From: Halomarina rubra | GTDB taxonomy: Archaea > Halobacteriota > Halobacteria > Halobacteriales > Haloarculaceae | Direction of reading: 5' to 3' | DNA: 64,000 nt | Assembly (NCBI RefSeq): GCF_023699475.1 | Contig: NZ_JALXFV010000008.1 | Coordinates: 751,798 to 815,797, forward strand | Shown: positions 1-8,219 of the stretch, piece after piece | Position numbering within the stretch: position 1 is the stretch's first letter | Layout: every line of letters starts with the position of its first letter | Program-made: the position numbers and the translations under genes | The notes under the pieces: generated by a model | Databases searched by the model: none | What the model saw: the letters and a program-made list of their open reading frames with translations, nothing else | What the model was told of the DNA's origin: nothing

Positions 1-51
1 GTTCTCCGTCGGAGGTAGAATAACTTACGGAAACTCTTGCCACCCGAATGA

Positions 52-606
52 TTACCTTCGGTTATCGCTCTCCAGCAGGAGACCGAGGTACGAGGTCCGG
101 ATGCCGTCTCCGGGGTCGAGTCCGAGTTCTCGGACGACCTCGAAGCAGCGCTCGCGGGCCGCGTCGACGTCCTCGCTCTCCAACTCCACCTCGACGAACT
201 GTCCGAGGCCGGTCACGTCGTCGAGGACCACGGTGACACCGTCGAACGCGTACTGCTCGCGACGTTTCTCGACGGTCACCGCGGGGTCGAACCCGAGTGC
301 GTCGAGCACCTCCCCCATCGTCTCGCCGTCCTCGACGCCGGTCTCGTGTTCGACTCGGGTCTTCGTGGTGTCGTCGACGAGCGGCCCCTTGTAGGTCACG
401 CGGCACTCCGGTGGTTCCTCGGGTCCGTCGAGCCGAGTCACCCGTCGGATGCGCAGCGCCTCGTCGGTCTCGGCGAACTCGCGGTGGGGGGCGTCGTAGT
501 AGGTGTCGCGCTGTTCGACGGTCCGGTCGTGCGTCGCCCCGAGCGCCGCGAGTCGGTCGGCGAGCGCTGCGTGCTCCGCTCGAAGCTTCACCTCGACCTC
601 GTACAT
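52..606 (-). CDS. CYTH-domain protein, class IV adenylate cyclase / triphosphatase-like (CyaB family)
   Basis: 184 residues. The N-terminus carries the CYTH signature ExExK (E3, E5, K7), followed by alternating Arg/Lys/Glu-rich strands typical of the triphosphate tunnel fold, for example the RIRR stretch and the C-terminal EVELES strand. CYTH proteins act on triphosphate substrates such as ATP, thiamine triphosphate or inorganic triphosphate; the archaeal substrate is not known. I chose the ATG at 604-606 because the ExExK motif starts two residues later, whereas the upstream in-frame extension has no domain character. An A8 run on the plus strand at 631-638 lies 25-32 bp upstream and could act as its TATA-like element. 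It is divergent from the FKBP gene across 151 bp. Confidence 0.88.
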   Translation of the reverse strand: MYEVEVKLRAEHAALADRLAALGATHDRTVEQRDTYYDAPHREFAETDEALRIRRVTRLDGPEEPPECRVTYKGPLVDDTTKTRVEHETGVEDGETMGEVLDALGFDPAVTVEKRREQYAFDGVTVVLDDVTGLGQFVEVELESEDVDAARERCFEVVRELGLDPGDGIRTSYLGLLLESDNRR

Positions 607-723
607 ACTCGCTCGGAACACCCCGAGTGCAAAAAAAATCGCCGCGTTCGGGGTGTACGACGAGTGACACGGCGAGGAACGCTCATCCGTGTCACACACT
701 CCCATTCGCCCGCTCGAAGCGTG

Positions 724-729
724 GTTATT
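724..729 (+). promoter_or_regulatory. TATA-like element for the FKBP isomerase gene
   Basis: TTATTA about 30 bp before the ATG at 758. This spacing fits haloarchaeal short-leader transcripts. A GGAGG at 742-746 could act as a ribosome-binding site. Inferred from position and composition only. Confidence 0.4.
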
Positions 730-757
730 AAGCGTGCGTCGGGAGGACTGGTTCGGT

Positions 758-1741
758 ATGAGCGACGAGACAGAGCAGACCGAGGCCGAGGAGGCCGAGG
801 CCGACACCGAAGCGACCGAGACCGAGCCGGAAGCAGAAGGGCTTCAGGACGGCGACTTCGTCGAGATCGACTACACCGCACGCACCGTCGAGGGCGACCA
901 GTTGGTCGACACGACCGACCCCGACGTCGCGGAGGAGGAGGGCGTCGGCGACCAGGGCGAGTTCGCCCCGCGCACCATCGTTCTCGGTGCGGGCCACATC
1001 TTCGAGGCCGTCGAGGACGACATCGTCGGCAAGGAGGTCGGAGACTCCGGTAGCGTCACCGTCCCCGCCGCAGAGGCGTTCGGCGAGTACGACCAGGAGC
1101 AGGTCAAGACCGTCAGTGCCGACAAGATCCCCGAGGACGACCGCTACCCCGGCGCGCAGGTCAACATCGACAACCAGCAGGGCTACCTCGAGACCATCAT
1201 CGGCGGCCGCGCTCGTGTCGACTACAACCACCCGCTCGCGGGCGAGGACATCGAGTACGCCTACGAGATTCTCGACACCGTCGAGGACAAGACCGAACGC
1301 GCACAGGGTCTCCTCGGCATGTTCCTCGACGTCGACCTCGAGATGCACATCCAGACCGACGAGGTCGAGGAGGAGCAGGTCGTCGAAGGCGAGGCCGCTG
1401 CCTCGGAGAACGAGGACGACGAGGAGAGCGAACCCGAGACGGAGACGGTCACCGTCGAGAAGGAGACGCTCTACATCGAGTCCACGCCGCAGCTCTCGTT
1501 CAACCAGCAGTGGATGTTCCAGAAGCAGCAGATCGCACAGCAGGTGATGGACCGCGTCGACATCGACCGCGTCATCATCCAAGAGACCATCGACGGGTCG
1601 GGCATGGGGATGCCCGGCATGATGGGTGGCATGGGCGGCATGGGCGGCATGGGCGGTGCCGAGGGCGAGGACCTCGAAGCCGCACTCGAAGACGCCGACG
1701 TCGACGCCGAGGACATCGTCGACGAACTCGACGAGGAGTAA
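758..1741 (+). CDS. FKBP-type peptidyl-prolyl cis-trans isomerase (SlyD-like) with Met/Gly-rich tail
   Basis: 327 residues. An acidic N-terminal tail of about 30 residues precedes an FKBP/SlyD domain (GDFVEIDYTAR start, then an insert-in-flap region containing YNHPLAGE). These enzymes isomerise Xaa-Pro bonds and act as folding chaperones. A C-terminal domain follows, then at about residues 281-301 a run of GGM repeats like those ending GroEL-type chaperonins, and a final acidic tail. The start at 758 is preferred over an earlier in-frame start at 689 because the preceding 23 residues are not acidic or conserved-looking and the TATA-like box and GGAGG lie just upstream. Family assignment is secure; the role of the GGM tail is inferred. 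Confidence 0.9.
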   Translation: MSDETEQTEAEEAEADTEATETEPEAEGLQDGDFVEIDYTARTVEGDQLVDTTDPDVAEEEGVGDQGEFAPRTIVLGAGHIFEAVEDDIVGKEVGDSGSVTVPAAEAFGEYDQEQVKTVSADKIPEDDRYPGAQVNIDNQQGYLETIIGGRARVDYNHPLAGEDIEYAYEILDTVEDKTERAQGLLGMFLDVDLEMHIQTDEVEEEQVVEGEAAASENEDDEESEPETETVTVEKETLYIESTPQLSFNQQWMFQKQQIAQQVMDRVDIDRVIIQETIDGSGMGMPGMMGGMGGMGGMGGAEGEDLEAALEDADVDAEDIVDELDEE

Positions 1742-1960
1742 CCACCGACCCCCGACGTTTTCTTCGCGACCCACACCGTCGAGCAGTGACGTCACCGGCG
1801 AACGCGAGCGGAGACCGACGGTCTCGAGGGGGTGTCGACGACCGCGACGCGTCGTCACTGCCAGCCGTCGCGTGCGAGAGAGAAGAGCGGGAACCGGACG
1901 CAGACGGTTCGGCCAGACGCCCCACGACGGTGTGGCCGGTCGATTCGGTTCGGTCGTGTC

Positions 1961-2317
1961 TCAGGCCGACGTCCGCTCGAAGCCGACGGCGTCCTCACGA
2001 GGGTCGCTCACACGTTCGACGCGCGTCGGGACCACCGACGCCTCCGCCTCGTCGAACTCGATGAGGCCCGCCGCATCGAGCTTCGGGAGGTGGACGTGCC
2101 GCAGCGTCGCCTCGACGCTCTCGGGGTCGACCGGCCCGCCGTCGATGAGTTCACGCGCGATGACCTGACTGGCGAGGTCGTCGACGCTCACCGTCCCCGT
2201 CCGCTCTCGCAGGTACGAGAGCACGTGACGGCGACGCCGGTTCGCCATCAGTTCGAACGCCGCCCCCTCCGCGTCCGCACCCGTTGACACCTGTTGTCTC
2301 GTAACCATCTGGCTCAT
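1961..2317 (-). CDS. ArsR-like winged-helix regulator, DUF7344-type
   Basis: 118 residues from the ATG at 2315-2317; a second ATG at 2306-2308 is possible. The segment MANRRRRHVLSYL, a central helix pair and the HLPKLDAAGLIEFDE wing match the haloarchaeal DUF7344 family of putative ArsR-like DNA-binding proteins. The protein is cytoplasmic with no ligand or metal motif visible. It stands alone, with about 220 bp downstream and about 325 bp upstream containing no gene. Direct half-repeats at 2351 and 2371 upstream may be its own binding site. The target genes are unknown. Confidence 0.75.
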   Translation of the reverse strand: MSQMVTRQQVSTGADAEGAAFELMANRRRRHVLSYLRERTGTVSVDDLASQVIARELIDGGPVDPESVEATLRHVHLPKLDAAGLIEFDEAEASVVPTRVERVSDPREDAVGFERTSA

Positions 2318-2642
2318 CAGAATCGCTGCGAGGACAAAACCCCTCCAGAGCGTTGTAACCGATTTCGGTCCGTTGCAGACCGTTTCACCACCGCGCTGTC
2401 GGGTGGTTTCCTGCAACTAGCCTGGAACGGTGACCCTCCCGTAATGGAGACTTTAGCAGCGGCGCGATACCGACCGAGCGGCGAAGGTGACAGCTCGCCG
2501 TCGAGACGGTTAGTCGTCGAGACGCGTCCAGACCCCGGAGAACGACTGAATTCCTCTCGAAAACGGTGACCGTCGGTGGACGTTGACTGTTGCACTACGT
2601 CTGACCCTACACCGTGTCAACAGCTACCTAACGGACGGCGGT
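2318..2642. other. Intergenic region without a convincing gene
   Basis: No credible ORF is present on either strand. It contains the putative promoter of the HTH gene, two direct repeats beginning CGTTG at 2351 and 2371 (20-bp spacing) and a short inverted repeat CGGTC/GACCG at 2366-2370 and 2378-2382. The part from 2430 to 2642 shows nothing recognisable. Confidence 0.5.
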
Positions 2643-3269
2643 TCAGGCGATGTCGCGACTGGTGTCGATGGCGACCCGTTCGGAGAGTTCGAGTTTGATG
2701 ACCTCGTTGAGCGCGCGGCCGCCACGGAACTTCGGTACGGCTAGGCGGTTCTCGACGCTGTCGGCACCCACCGTCGTCGAGAGGTCGAACACCACGTCGG
2801 CCATGAACCGGGTCGTATCGCGGCCCTGTGGGACGTTCTGGCCGTCCAAGCAGTGGAGGATGGCCAGCCCGTTCGTGTTCGCCATGTGGTTCTGCATCTC
2901 GTTGAGGAAGTTGCGGTAGCGGTCGTGGCTCGCGCGTTCGAGGACGTCAACGGGGTCGACGATGAGGTTCGAAGCGTCGGGCAACGCGCTGACGAGTTTG
3001 GCGGCGTTGTCGATGGGCGCGTCGCCGGTGATGTGCCGGATGGTCGGGTCGCCCGTTCGGGCGGGGGAGGCGGCGATGCTCTCGCGAACCGCCTCTTCGG
3101 TTCTGCCGAGCGAGATGTACAGCGTCCCCCGCATCGCAGTGAGTTCGTTGAGGAACAGTTCGACCTGACTTCCGGGCTGGGCACAGAGGGCGATGGTACT
3201 ACCGGCCGGGACGCCACCACCGAGTTTCCGGTCCAGTACCTCGATACCAGTCTGTAGCCGCTTCGCCAT
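2643..3269 (-). CDS. RecA/KaiC (RAD55-like) superfamily protein with degenerate P-loop
   Basis: 208 residues. The opening, RLQTGIEVLDRKLGGGVPAG, is typical of RAD55/KaiC-like ATPases. However, the Walker A position reads AQPGSQVE (about residues 30-37) and lacks the GxGKT lysine and threonine. A Walker B-like strand (NLIVDPVDVL) is retained. ATP hydrolysis is therefore unlikely. Such proteins are frequent in haloarchaea, often near signalling or regulatory genes, with no known function. I use the ATG at 3267-3269; a TTG three codons upstream is less likely. A GGTTAACA stretch 25-30 bp upstream overlaps the end of the MinD-like gene. Confidence 0.78.
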   Translation of the reverse strand: MAKRLQTGIEVLDRKLGGGVPAGSTIALCAQPGSQVELFLNELTAMRGTLYISLGRTEEAVRESIAASPARTGDPTIRHITGDAPIDNAAKLVSALPDASNLIVDPVDVLERASHDRYRNFLNEMQNHMANTNGLAILHCLDGQNVPQGRDTTRFMADVVFDLSTTVGADSVENRLAVPKFRGGRALNEVIKLELSERVAIDTSRDIA

Positions 3270-3293
3270 GGGAAACAACTCTTTGCGTGACGG

Positions 3294-3923
3294 TTAACAG
3301 TTTCGGAGGGTCGCACGTTCTGATAGGTTCCGGTACGCCGTGCGAGCGGCCGGCGAAGCGAGCGGGTCTCCGACCCGTGGAACGTCGATTACGGGTGAGG
3401 AAACGACTCTGTGCAGTTCTGTCCCGAGCGTGTCACGACCGAGGAGTGCCGTCCCCACGGGCGGGGCGGCGAGCGTCCGCGCCATCGCCGCGGCCTTCAC
3501 CCCGTCGCGGAGACTGGCCGGTCGCGCGGACGTGACGAGTAACGACCGGTCGGCGGCCCGGAGCGCACCGGCGACGGTCCGCCCGGCCCCCGCCGGACAG
3601 TCGACGACCACGCGCTCTGGACGGGTGGCCAGCGCGTCGAGGAGTCGCCGCGTCCGGGTCCGGTCCCGTGGGAGCGTGAGCAGTCTGACGCCGGGCCAGT
3701 CGGGATGGTCGACACCGGGTGACACTCCCAGACCGTCGGTGACGGACCCGCTTCGTTCGACGCGGTGGCCCGTGTCGACCCCGGCGGTCCGGGCGAGGTC
3801 CGGCAGGTCCCGGTCTGCGTCGACGGCGAGCACATCGACCCCCCGCTCGCCGAGGGCACGAGCGACGCCGAGCGCCGTCGTCGTCTTCCCGACACCACCC
3901 TTGCCACCGGTCACCGCGAGCAT
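3294..3923 (-). CDS. MinD/ParA-like P-loop ATPase
   Basis: 209 residues. The deviant Walker A motif [10 protein letters not shown] lies at residues 6-15, followed by the second motif [14 protein letters not shown] and the VVDCPAGAG strand typical of MinD/SIMIBI ATPases. No amphipathic C-terminal membrane-targeting helix is obvious, and the protein is shorter than canonical MinD (about 260), so it belongs to the divergent haloarchaeal MinD-like group. A role in positioning of proteins or surface structures is a family-level guess. The ATG at 3921-3923 sits directly before the motif. It is divergent from pyrB across 136 bp. Confidence 0.85.
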   Translation of the reverse strand: MLAVTGGKGGVGKTTTALGVARALGERGVDVLAVDADRDLPDLARTAGVDTGHRVERSGSVTDGLGVSPGVDHPDWPGVRLLTLPRDRTRTRRLLDALATRPERVVVDCPAGAGRTVAGALRAADRSLLVTSARPASLRDGVKAAAMARTLAAPPVGTALLGRDTLGTELHRVVSSPVIDVPRVGDPLASPAARTAYRNLSERATLRNC

Positions 3924-4059
3924 ACCGGTCGTGGTCGCTCGCTCGTACTTCAACCCTCGCGCGGACGCCGGCGGCGTAGCCGGAAGCACGGAGGCACGTG
4001 GGCGGACCGGGGTGAGCGCTTCGGGAGATTCAAGGCGGTTCCGGGTCCTCCCACGAACG

Positions 4060-4983
4060 ATGCGGCACGACCACCTCATCACCGCCACACAGCTCTCGCG
4101 GGACGACATCGAGACCGTCCTCGACCGTGCCGCCGAGATTGCCGACGACCCGCCCGAGCGTGACGCGGTACTCGGCCTGCTGTTCTTCGAACCGAGCACG
4201 CGGACGAAGATGAGCTTCGACGCCGCGATGAAACGCCTCGGCGGGACGACCGTCGACATGGGCAGCGTCGACTCCTCCTCGGTGAAGAAAGGCGAGACGC
4301 TCGCCGACACCGTCCGCGTCGTCGAGGGGTACGCCGACGCGCTCGTCCTCCGTCACCCCAGCGAGGGCGCGGCGAAGATGGCGAGTCGCTTCGTCGACGT
4401 TCCACTGGTGAACGCGGGCGACGGTGCGGGCCAACACCCCTCCCAGACGCTGCTCGACCTCTACACCATCCGGGAGAACGCCGGTCTCGACGACCTGACG
4501 GTGGGTATCATGGGCGACCTGAAGTACGGCCGGACGGTCCACTCGCTGGCGAGTGCGCTGACGAACTTCGACGCTCGTCAGCACTTCATCAGTCCGGAGT
4601 CCCTCCAGTTACCCCGGAGCGTCCGCTTCGACCTCCACCAGGAGGGGGCACAGGTCCGGGAACACACCGACCTGGAGGCCATCCTGCCGGAACTCGACGT
4701 GCTGTACGTCACACGCATCCAGCGCGAGCGGTTCCCCGACGAGAACGAGTACCGGCAGGTGGCCGGTCAGTACCGCATCACCCCCGAGACCCTGGAGGAC
4801 GCGAAGGACGACCTCGTGTTGATGCACCCGCTCCCGCGGGTCGACGAGATATCACCCGAGGTCGACGACCTGCCACAGGCGACGTACTTCGAACAGGCAC
4901 ACAACGGCGTCCCCGTTCGGATGGCGCTGCTCGACATGCTGCTGGAGAACGCCGGCGTCGAGACGGGGGGTGACTCGCGATGA
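4060..4983 (+). CDS. pyrB: Aspartate carbamoyltransferase, catalytic chain
   Basis: 307 residues, the usual length. It catalyses carbamoyl phosphate + aspartate to N-carbamoylaspartate, the committed step of pyrimidine synthesis. Visible motifs are the carbamoyl-phosphate-binding STRT (residues 46-49), HPSQ at about 128-131 and the HPLPR motif near the C-terminus. The ORF is open far upstream, but the ATG at 4060 gives the canonical N-terminus ([16 protein letters not shown]). It overlaps pyrI by 4 bp (ATGA), indicating translational coupling and coordinated subunit supply for the cytoplasmic holoenzyme. Confidence 0.97.
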   Translation: MRHDHLITATQLSRDDIETVLDRAAEIADDPPERDAVLGLLFFEPSTRTKMSFDAAMKRLGGTTVDMGSVDSSSVKKGETLADTVRVVEGYADALVLRHPSEGAAKMASRFVDVPLVNAGDGAGQHPSQTLLDLYTIRENAGLDDLTVGIMGDLKYGRTVHSLASALTNFDARQHFISPESLQLPRSVRFDLHQEGAQVREHTDLEAILPELDVLYVTRIQRERFPDENEYRQVAGQYRITPETLEDAKDDLVLMHPLPRVDEISPEVDDLPQATYFEQAHNGVPVRMALLDMLLENAGVETGGDSR

Positions 4984-5435
4984 GCGACCACCAACTGCGC
5001 GTCAGCAAGATCCGCAGCGGGACCGTCATCGACCACGTCCCCGGCGGCCAGGCGCTCCGGGTGCTCGCCATCCTCGGCATCGACGGGACCGGCGGCGAGA
5101 CGGTCTCGGTCGCCATGAACGTACCCAGCGACGACATGGGGGCGAAGGACATCGTGAAGGTCGAGGACCGCGAGTTGAGTCAGGCCGAGGTGGACGTCAT
5201 CTCGCTCATCGCCCCCGAGGCGACTATCAACATCGTCCGCGACTTCGACGTCGTCGAGAAGAACCGTGTCGTCCGCCCCGAACAGGTGACGGGCGTGCTC
5301 CAGTGTCCGAACGCGAACTGCATCACGACCGCCGACGAACCCGTCCGGAGCGAGTTCACCGTCCTCTCGGAGGGGGTTCGGTGTGTCTACTGCGACACCC
5401 TCCTCAGAGACGACATCGCCGCACACATCGACTAG
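4980..5435 (+). CDS. pyrI: Aspartate carbamoyltransferase, regulatory chain
   Basis: 151 residues. The N-terminal nucleotide-binding domain ([18 protein letters not shown]) is followed by a zinc domain with four cysteines at residues 109, 114, 135 and 138, which joins regulatory to catalytic chains. In studied enzymes it binds ATP, CTP or UTP allosterically. The ATG overlaps the pyrB stop as ATGA. Gene order and length match the pyrBI operon of other archaea. Confidence 0.97.
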   Translation: MSDHQLRVSKIRSGTVIDHVPGGQALRVLAILGIDGTGGETVSVAMNVPSDDMGAKDIVKVEDRELSQAEVDVISLIAPEATINIVRDFDVVEKNRVVRPEQVTGVLQCPNANCITTADEPVRSEFTVLSEGVRCVYCDTLLRDDIAAHID

Positions 5436-5465
5436 TTTCAAGCGCCCCCGGTCCCGAGTGACGGT

Positions 5466-5627
5466 GTGCGCTCGCCCTCCCCCTCCGACCTGTTCGTCGT
5501 CTCTGGACTGACAGCGTTCGCCGCGGTGACCGGACACCTCCTGTTGGCGGTGGCCGCTGCGTTCGCGCTCCGAAGCGACACCCGACAGTGGGTCGAACGA
5601 CGACTCCGTCGAGGAGAACAGCTATAA
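5466..5627 (+). CDS. Possible small single-pass membrane protein
   Basis: A 53-codon ORF starting with GTG, 30 bp downstream of pyrI and on the same strand. The central stretch from LFVVSGLTAFAA to ALRS is hydrophobic enough for one membrane helix and is followed by a basic tail (RRLRRGEQL). Composition resembles haloarchaeal short membrane proteins, but there is no family match I can name. It could be the third gene of the pyrBI transcript or a chance ORF. Confidence 0.4.
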   Translation: MRSPSPSDLFVVSGLTAFAAVTGHLLLAVAAAFALRSDTRQWVERRLRRGEQL

Positions 5628-5651
5628 CGTCGGACAGTAACGTATCCGGTG

Positions 5652-5720
5652 ATGTCCCGCAAGGTACTCATGCTCGTTGCACTGGTCGCAGTCGCCGTCG
5701 CCTTCATGGCGCGCCGATAG
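5652..5720 (+). CDS. Possible 22-residue membrane microprotein
   Basis: ATG-initiated 22-codon ORF: MSRK, then a 15-residue hydrophobic stretch rich in Val/Ala/Leu, then a basic end (ARR). The Lys/Arg-flanked helix suggests a membrane-inserted microprotein. A TATA-like CTATAA at 5622-5627 lies about 28 bp upstream, which fits a leaderless transcript. It is too short for homology-based support, so it is a candidate only. Confidence 0.35.
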   Translation: MSRKVLMLVALVAVAVAFMARR

Positions 5721-5809
5721 ACCGACAGCACCGACGACGACCACCGACCCACACGGGTCCGGTCCCCGTTTTTCGAACGACTTACCCCCGAGCCACTGCG
5801 AGGGCGGGT

Positions 5810-6637
5810 ATGTACGGCGTCGTCACCCGCAACGCCCCCGAACTGGAGTGGTCGGAGTTCGACCGCGCGTTCTTCGAGGCGAAAGACGTCTCGGGTCGTG
5901 CCGCCGACCCCGAACCGAACGCCGTCAACATGGTGTCGTGTTTCGCGGACAACGCTGCCGCGCGAGGCAACCCCAGCCTCGTCCCGGTCGACGACGAGGG
6001 CAACCGCGCGACCCGCGAACAGCCGTACTTCGACTGGTCGTTCGTCTGTCCGACCCACCCCGACTACCGCGAGGGCCTGCTGGAGACCATCGCGGACTGT
6101 GCGGCCGTCTCGCCGGACGTGCGTCTCGACGACGTGGGGTTCCCGCGTCCAGAGTACTGTCGGTGTGACCGGTGTGAGCGGCTGTTCGCCGAGAGTAGCT
6201 CCGACGACCGCTTCGACTGGCGGGCGTCGGTCATCGAGTCGTTCGTCGCCGAGGCACGCGACCGGGTCCCCGGCCGCCTCTACCTCACGCTGTACCCCAA
6301 CCCGTACCCCGGGCACCTGCGCGAGCGCACGGGTGTCGACCCCGAAGCGCTCGACGAGTACGTCGACGAGTACGTCGTCCCGATCTACGACATGGCGTAC
6401 TCGACGACGTACTGGCTGGAGATACTCGCTCAGGGGTTCGTCGACGAACTGGTGACGCCCTTCTCCATCGAGTTGTACGCCGTCGACGTCGACCCAGACG
6501 CACTCGGGAAGGCGACGGAGGTGGCCGGCGCGTACGCCAAGGACGTGCTGTTCGGCTACGATGCCTCGAACGCCCGGGCGACACTTCGGCGATTCGAGGC
6601 GGACGCCCGTGAGGGCAAGCGGTTCGAACCCGAATAG
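5810..6637 (+). CDS. TIM-barrel glycosidase-like protein of unknown function
   Basis: 275 residues, soluble, with no signal peptide. The segment DDVGFPRPEYCRCDRCERLF, with Cys117, Cys119 and Cys122, resembles the cysteine cluster after a barrel strand in GH42-like and hypothetical glycosyl-hydrolase TIM-barrel families. The later strands YLTLYPNPYPGH and VVPIYDMAYSTTYW also fit a barrel. The start is the ATG at 5810; the upstream extension is not protein-like. The substrate is unknown, and the hydrolase assignment rests on the fold-like pattern only. Confidence 0.65.
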   Translation: MYGVVTRNAPELEWSEFDRAFFEAKDVSGRAADPEPNAVNMVSCFADNAAARGNPSLVPVDDEGNRATREQPYFDWSFVCPTHPDYREGLLETIADCAAVSPDVRLDDVGFPRPEYCRCDRCERLFAESSSDDRFDWRASVIESFVAEARDRVPGRLYLTLYPNPYPGHLRERTGVDPEALDEYVDEYVVPIYDMAYSTTYWLEILAQGFVDELVTPFSIELYAVDVDPDALGKATEVAGAYAKDVLFGYDASNARATLRRFEADAREGKRFEPE

Positions 6638-6641
6638 CGGC

Positions 6642-6821
6642 TCACGCCGGCCCGTGGACGAACGGGAACGTCGCGCCACAGCTGTCGCAGGTCGTCTCCT
6701 CCTCGACCAGTCCCTCGCGTTCCGAAGCTCCGCGCTCGGTGCCGACGAAGCGACGGCCCTCGGGGACGCTGAGGTACGTCGAGGCCCTGCAGTTCGGACA
6801 GGTCGCGCCGACCAGCCCCAT
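6642..6821 (-). CDS. Small zinc-ribbon protein coupled to the NUDIX gene
   Basis: 59 residues. Two knuckles, CPNC near the N-terminus and CDSC near the C-terminus, would bind one zinc ion. Its ATG shares one base with the stop codon of the upstream NUDIX gene (TGATG), so translation is probably coupled. Haloarchaea encode many such zinc-finger microproteins, some studied by deletion and found to influence motility, biofilm or growth; this one is uncharacterised. Confidence 0.7.
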   Translation of the reverse strand: MGLVGATCPNCRASTYLSVPEGRRFVGTERGASEREGLVEEETTCDSCGATFPFVHGPA

Positions 6822-7393
6822 CAGTGCGCCTCCGCGTGCCAGGCGAGCAGGTCCTCGCGGTCACGAGTGTCCGCGGGGAGTTCGTCGAAGCCGAACCAGC
6901 GCGCCGCGCTTATCTCGCAGTCGGGGTCGGTCACCTCGGGGGCGAACGACTCCGCGCGGGCGGCGAACACCGGCAACACGCCCGTCGTCTCGTACTCCCC
7001 GGAGCGGATGGTGAGGCGGGTCACCATCGCCAGCCCGTCGTAGGTGGCGTCGACGCCCGCTTCTTCCCCGAGTTCGCGGCGAGCGGTCTGGCGGTAGCTC
7101 TCTTCGCGTTCGACACAGCCGCCGGGGAGCACCCACAGGTCGACGCCCTCGTGGCGAACGAGCAGGAGTTCGTCCGGGGCTCCGTCCGCCTCGCGGTGGA
7201 CGACGGTGTGTGCGCCGTACGGTGCGCCACAGTCCCGGACGCGACGAGCGAGTCGCTCGAAGCGGCCTCGCGAGACACGTTCGGTCCGCTCGAACGCGAT
7301 GTAGTCGTCGTACCGGTCGGTCAGGTCGTGGTACGCGCGCTGTGCGCGCTGGTCGGCCTCCCGGGAGAGGAACCAGCACTCGTCGACGGTCAT
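6821..7393 (-). CDS. NUDIX hydrolase
   Basis: 190 residues. The NUDIX box spans residues 91-114: it starts GGCVEREESY, ends RRELGEEAGV, and keeps the catalytic REx2EE glutamates. The family hydrolyses nucleoside diphosphates linked to a variable group. The N-terminal 55 residues are a helical extension (FLSREADQRAQRAYHDL) seen in haloarchaeal members. The substrate cannot be predicted. It is translationally coupled to the downstream zinc-ribbon microprotein. Confidence 0.9.
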   Translation of the reverse strand: MTVDECWFLSREADQRAQRAYHDLTDRYDDYIAFERTERVSRGRFERLARRVRDCGAPYGAHTVVHREADGAPDELLLVRHEGVDLWVLPGGCVEREESYRQTARRELGEEAGVDATYDGLAMVTRLTIRSGEYETTGVLPVFAARAESFAPEVTDPDCEISAARWFGFDELPADTRDREDLLAWHAEAH

Positions 7394-7548
7394 GTCATCG
7401 TGGCACCTCGGGGCGGGGTCGCGCGGACGGGTCGGTCATTCTCGGGGGCTACACCGACCGGCCGGAAAGAGGCTTCGGCGAGCGCGGCCATCGACGGCAC
7501 GCTCGGTGAATCACGGTCTTTTTGCCCGCCGGCGGGGTACCGACGGCT

Positions 7549-7788
7549 ATGGCATTCGACGAAGACGACACGGTCGTCCTCAACGACAAGCACAGCGACT
7601 ACGACGGCGAGACGGGCGTCGTCACCCAGAAGGTCGAGAACATGTTCGGCGAGGCCACCTACACCGTGAGCTTCGACGACGGGCAGGAACAGGGCGTCCC
7701 CGCCGACGCACTCGAGGCCGCCTCGGACGACGAGGACGCCGACGAGGACGCCGACGCGGACACCGACGCGGACACCGACGAGGAGTAA
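7549..7788 (+). CDS. Small KOW/SH3-like acidic protein
   Basis: 79 residues starting MAFDEDDTVVLND. A single beta-barrel-like domain (TVVLND, GETGVVTQKVE, TYTVSFDDGQEQGVP) is followed by a low-complexity Asp/Glu/Ala tail. Similar haloarchaeal proteins are sometimes labelled DUF1918. Function is unknown, possibly nucleic-acid or ribosome binding as for KOW-like folds. The ATG at 7549 is preferred over an upstream GTG because the conserved-looking part starts there. Five bases separate it from the next gene, so they are probably co-transcribed. Confidence 0.75.
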   Translation: MAFDEDDTVVLNDKHSDYDGETGVVTQKVENMFGEATYTVSFDDGQEQGVPADALEAASDDEDADEDADADTDADTDEE

Positions 7789-7793
7789 TCGCC

Positions 7794-8219
7794 GTGTCGA
7801 GCGTCCCGTTCCACTACGTCGACGTCCAGGCGTTCTGCTACGCCACGGAGGACGAGGTGCGCGTCGAGCGGGCGCTCCGGACGATGCTCCCCGACGACTA
7901 CCCCGTCGAACGCGCCGAGAACACCGGGTTCCACGGCGACCCCATCGTCGTCCTCTCGGCGCGTGTCGAGAACGCCGACGACGTGCGTCACGTCCTCTCG
8001 CGACTCGCCGACTCCGAGGACCTCGACGCCATCGTCGACGAACTCGACCGCCGCGTGACCGAGGACTGCGAACTGTACATGTACCTCGACAAGCAGGCCG
8101 CGCTCGCCGGCGACGTCGAACTCGGCGAGGGACTCTCGGTCCGCGGGAAGGTCGAGGCGTACCCCGCGAAGAAAGACGCCGCCGTCGAGAACGTGCGTGC
8201 GGCGCTGGGCGAACTGTAA
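7794..8219 (+). CDS. Exosome-associated RNA-binding protein (COG1931, PF01877/DUF54)
   Basis: 141 residues from a GTG start. The sequence SVPFHYVDVQAFCYATEDEVRVERAL through AENTGFHGDPIVVLSARVEN matches the archaeal RNA_binding family PF01877, predicted from gene neighbourhoods to work with the exosome or RNase P. It follows the KOW-like gene by five bases and precedes the RNase P block after a 319-bp gap. Cytoplasmic. The RNA ligand is not known. Confidence 0.85.
   Translation: MSSVPFHYVDVQAFCYATEDEVRVERALRTMLPDDYPVERAENTGFHGDPIVVLSARVENADDVRHVLSRLADSEDLDAIVDELDRRVTEDCELYMYLDKQAALAGDVELGEGLSVRGKVEAYPAKKDAAVENVRAALGEL

Noticed and set aside
728..1858. A 376-codon frame antisense to the FKBP isomerase gene
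   Set aside because: Composition is Leu/Val/Asp repeats mirroring the acidic codons of the sense gene; no motif and no promoter.
2354..2405. CACCACCGCGCTGT near 2388 considered as another origin box
   Set aside because: Only the flank resembles the extended box; the core CGCCGCTGTAA is interrupted, and no initiator gene is nearby.
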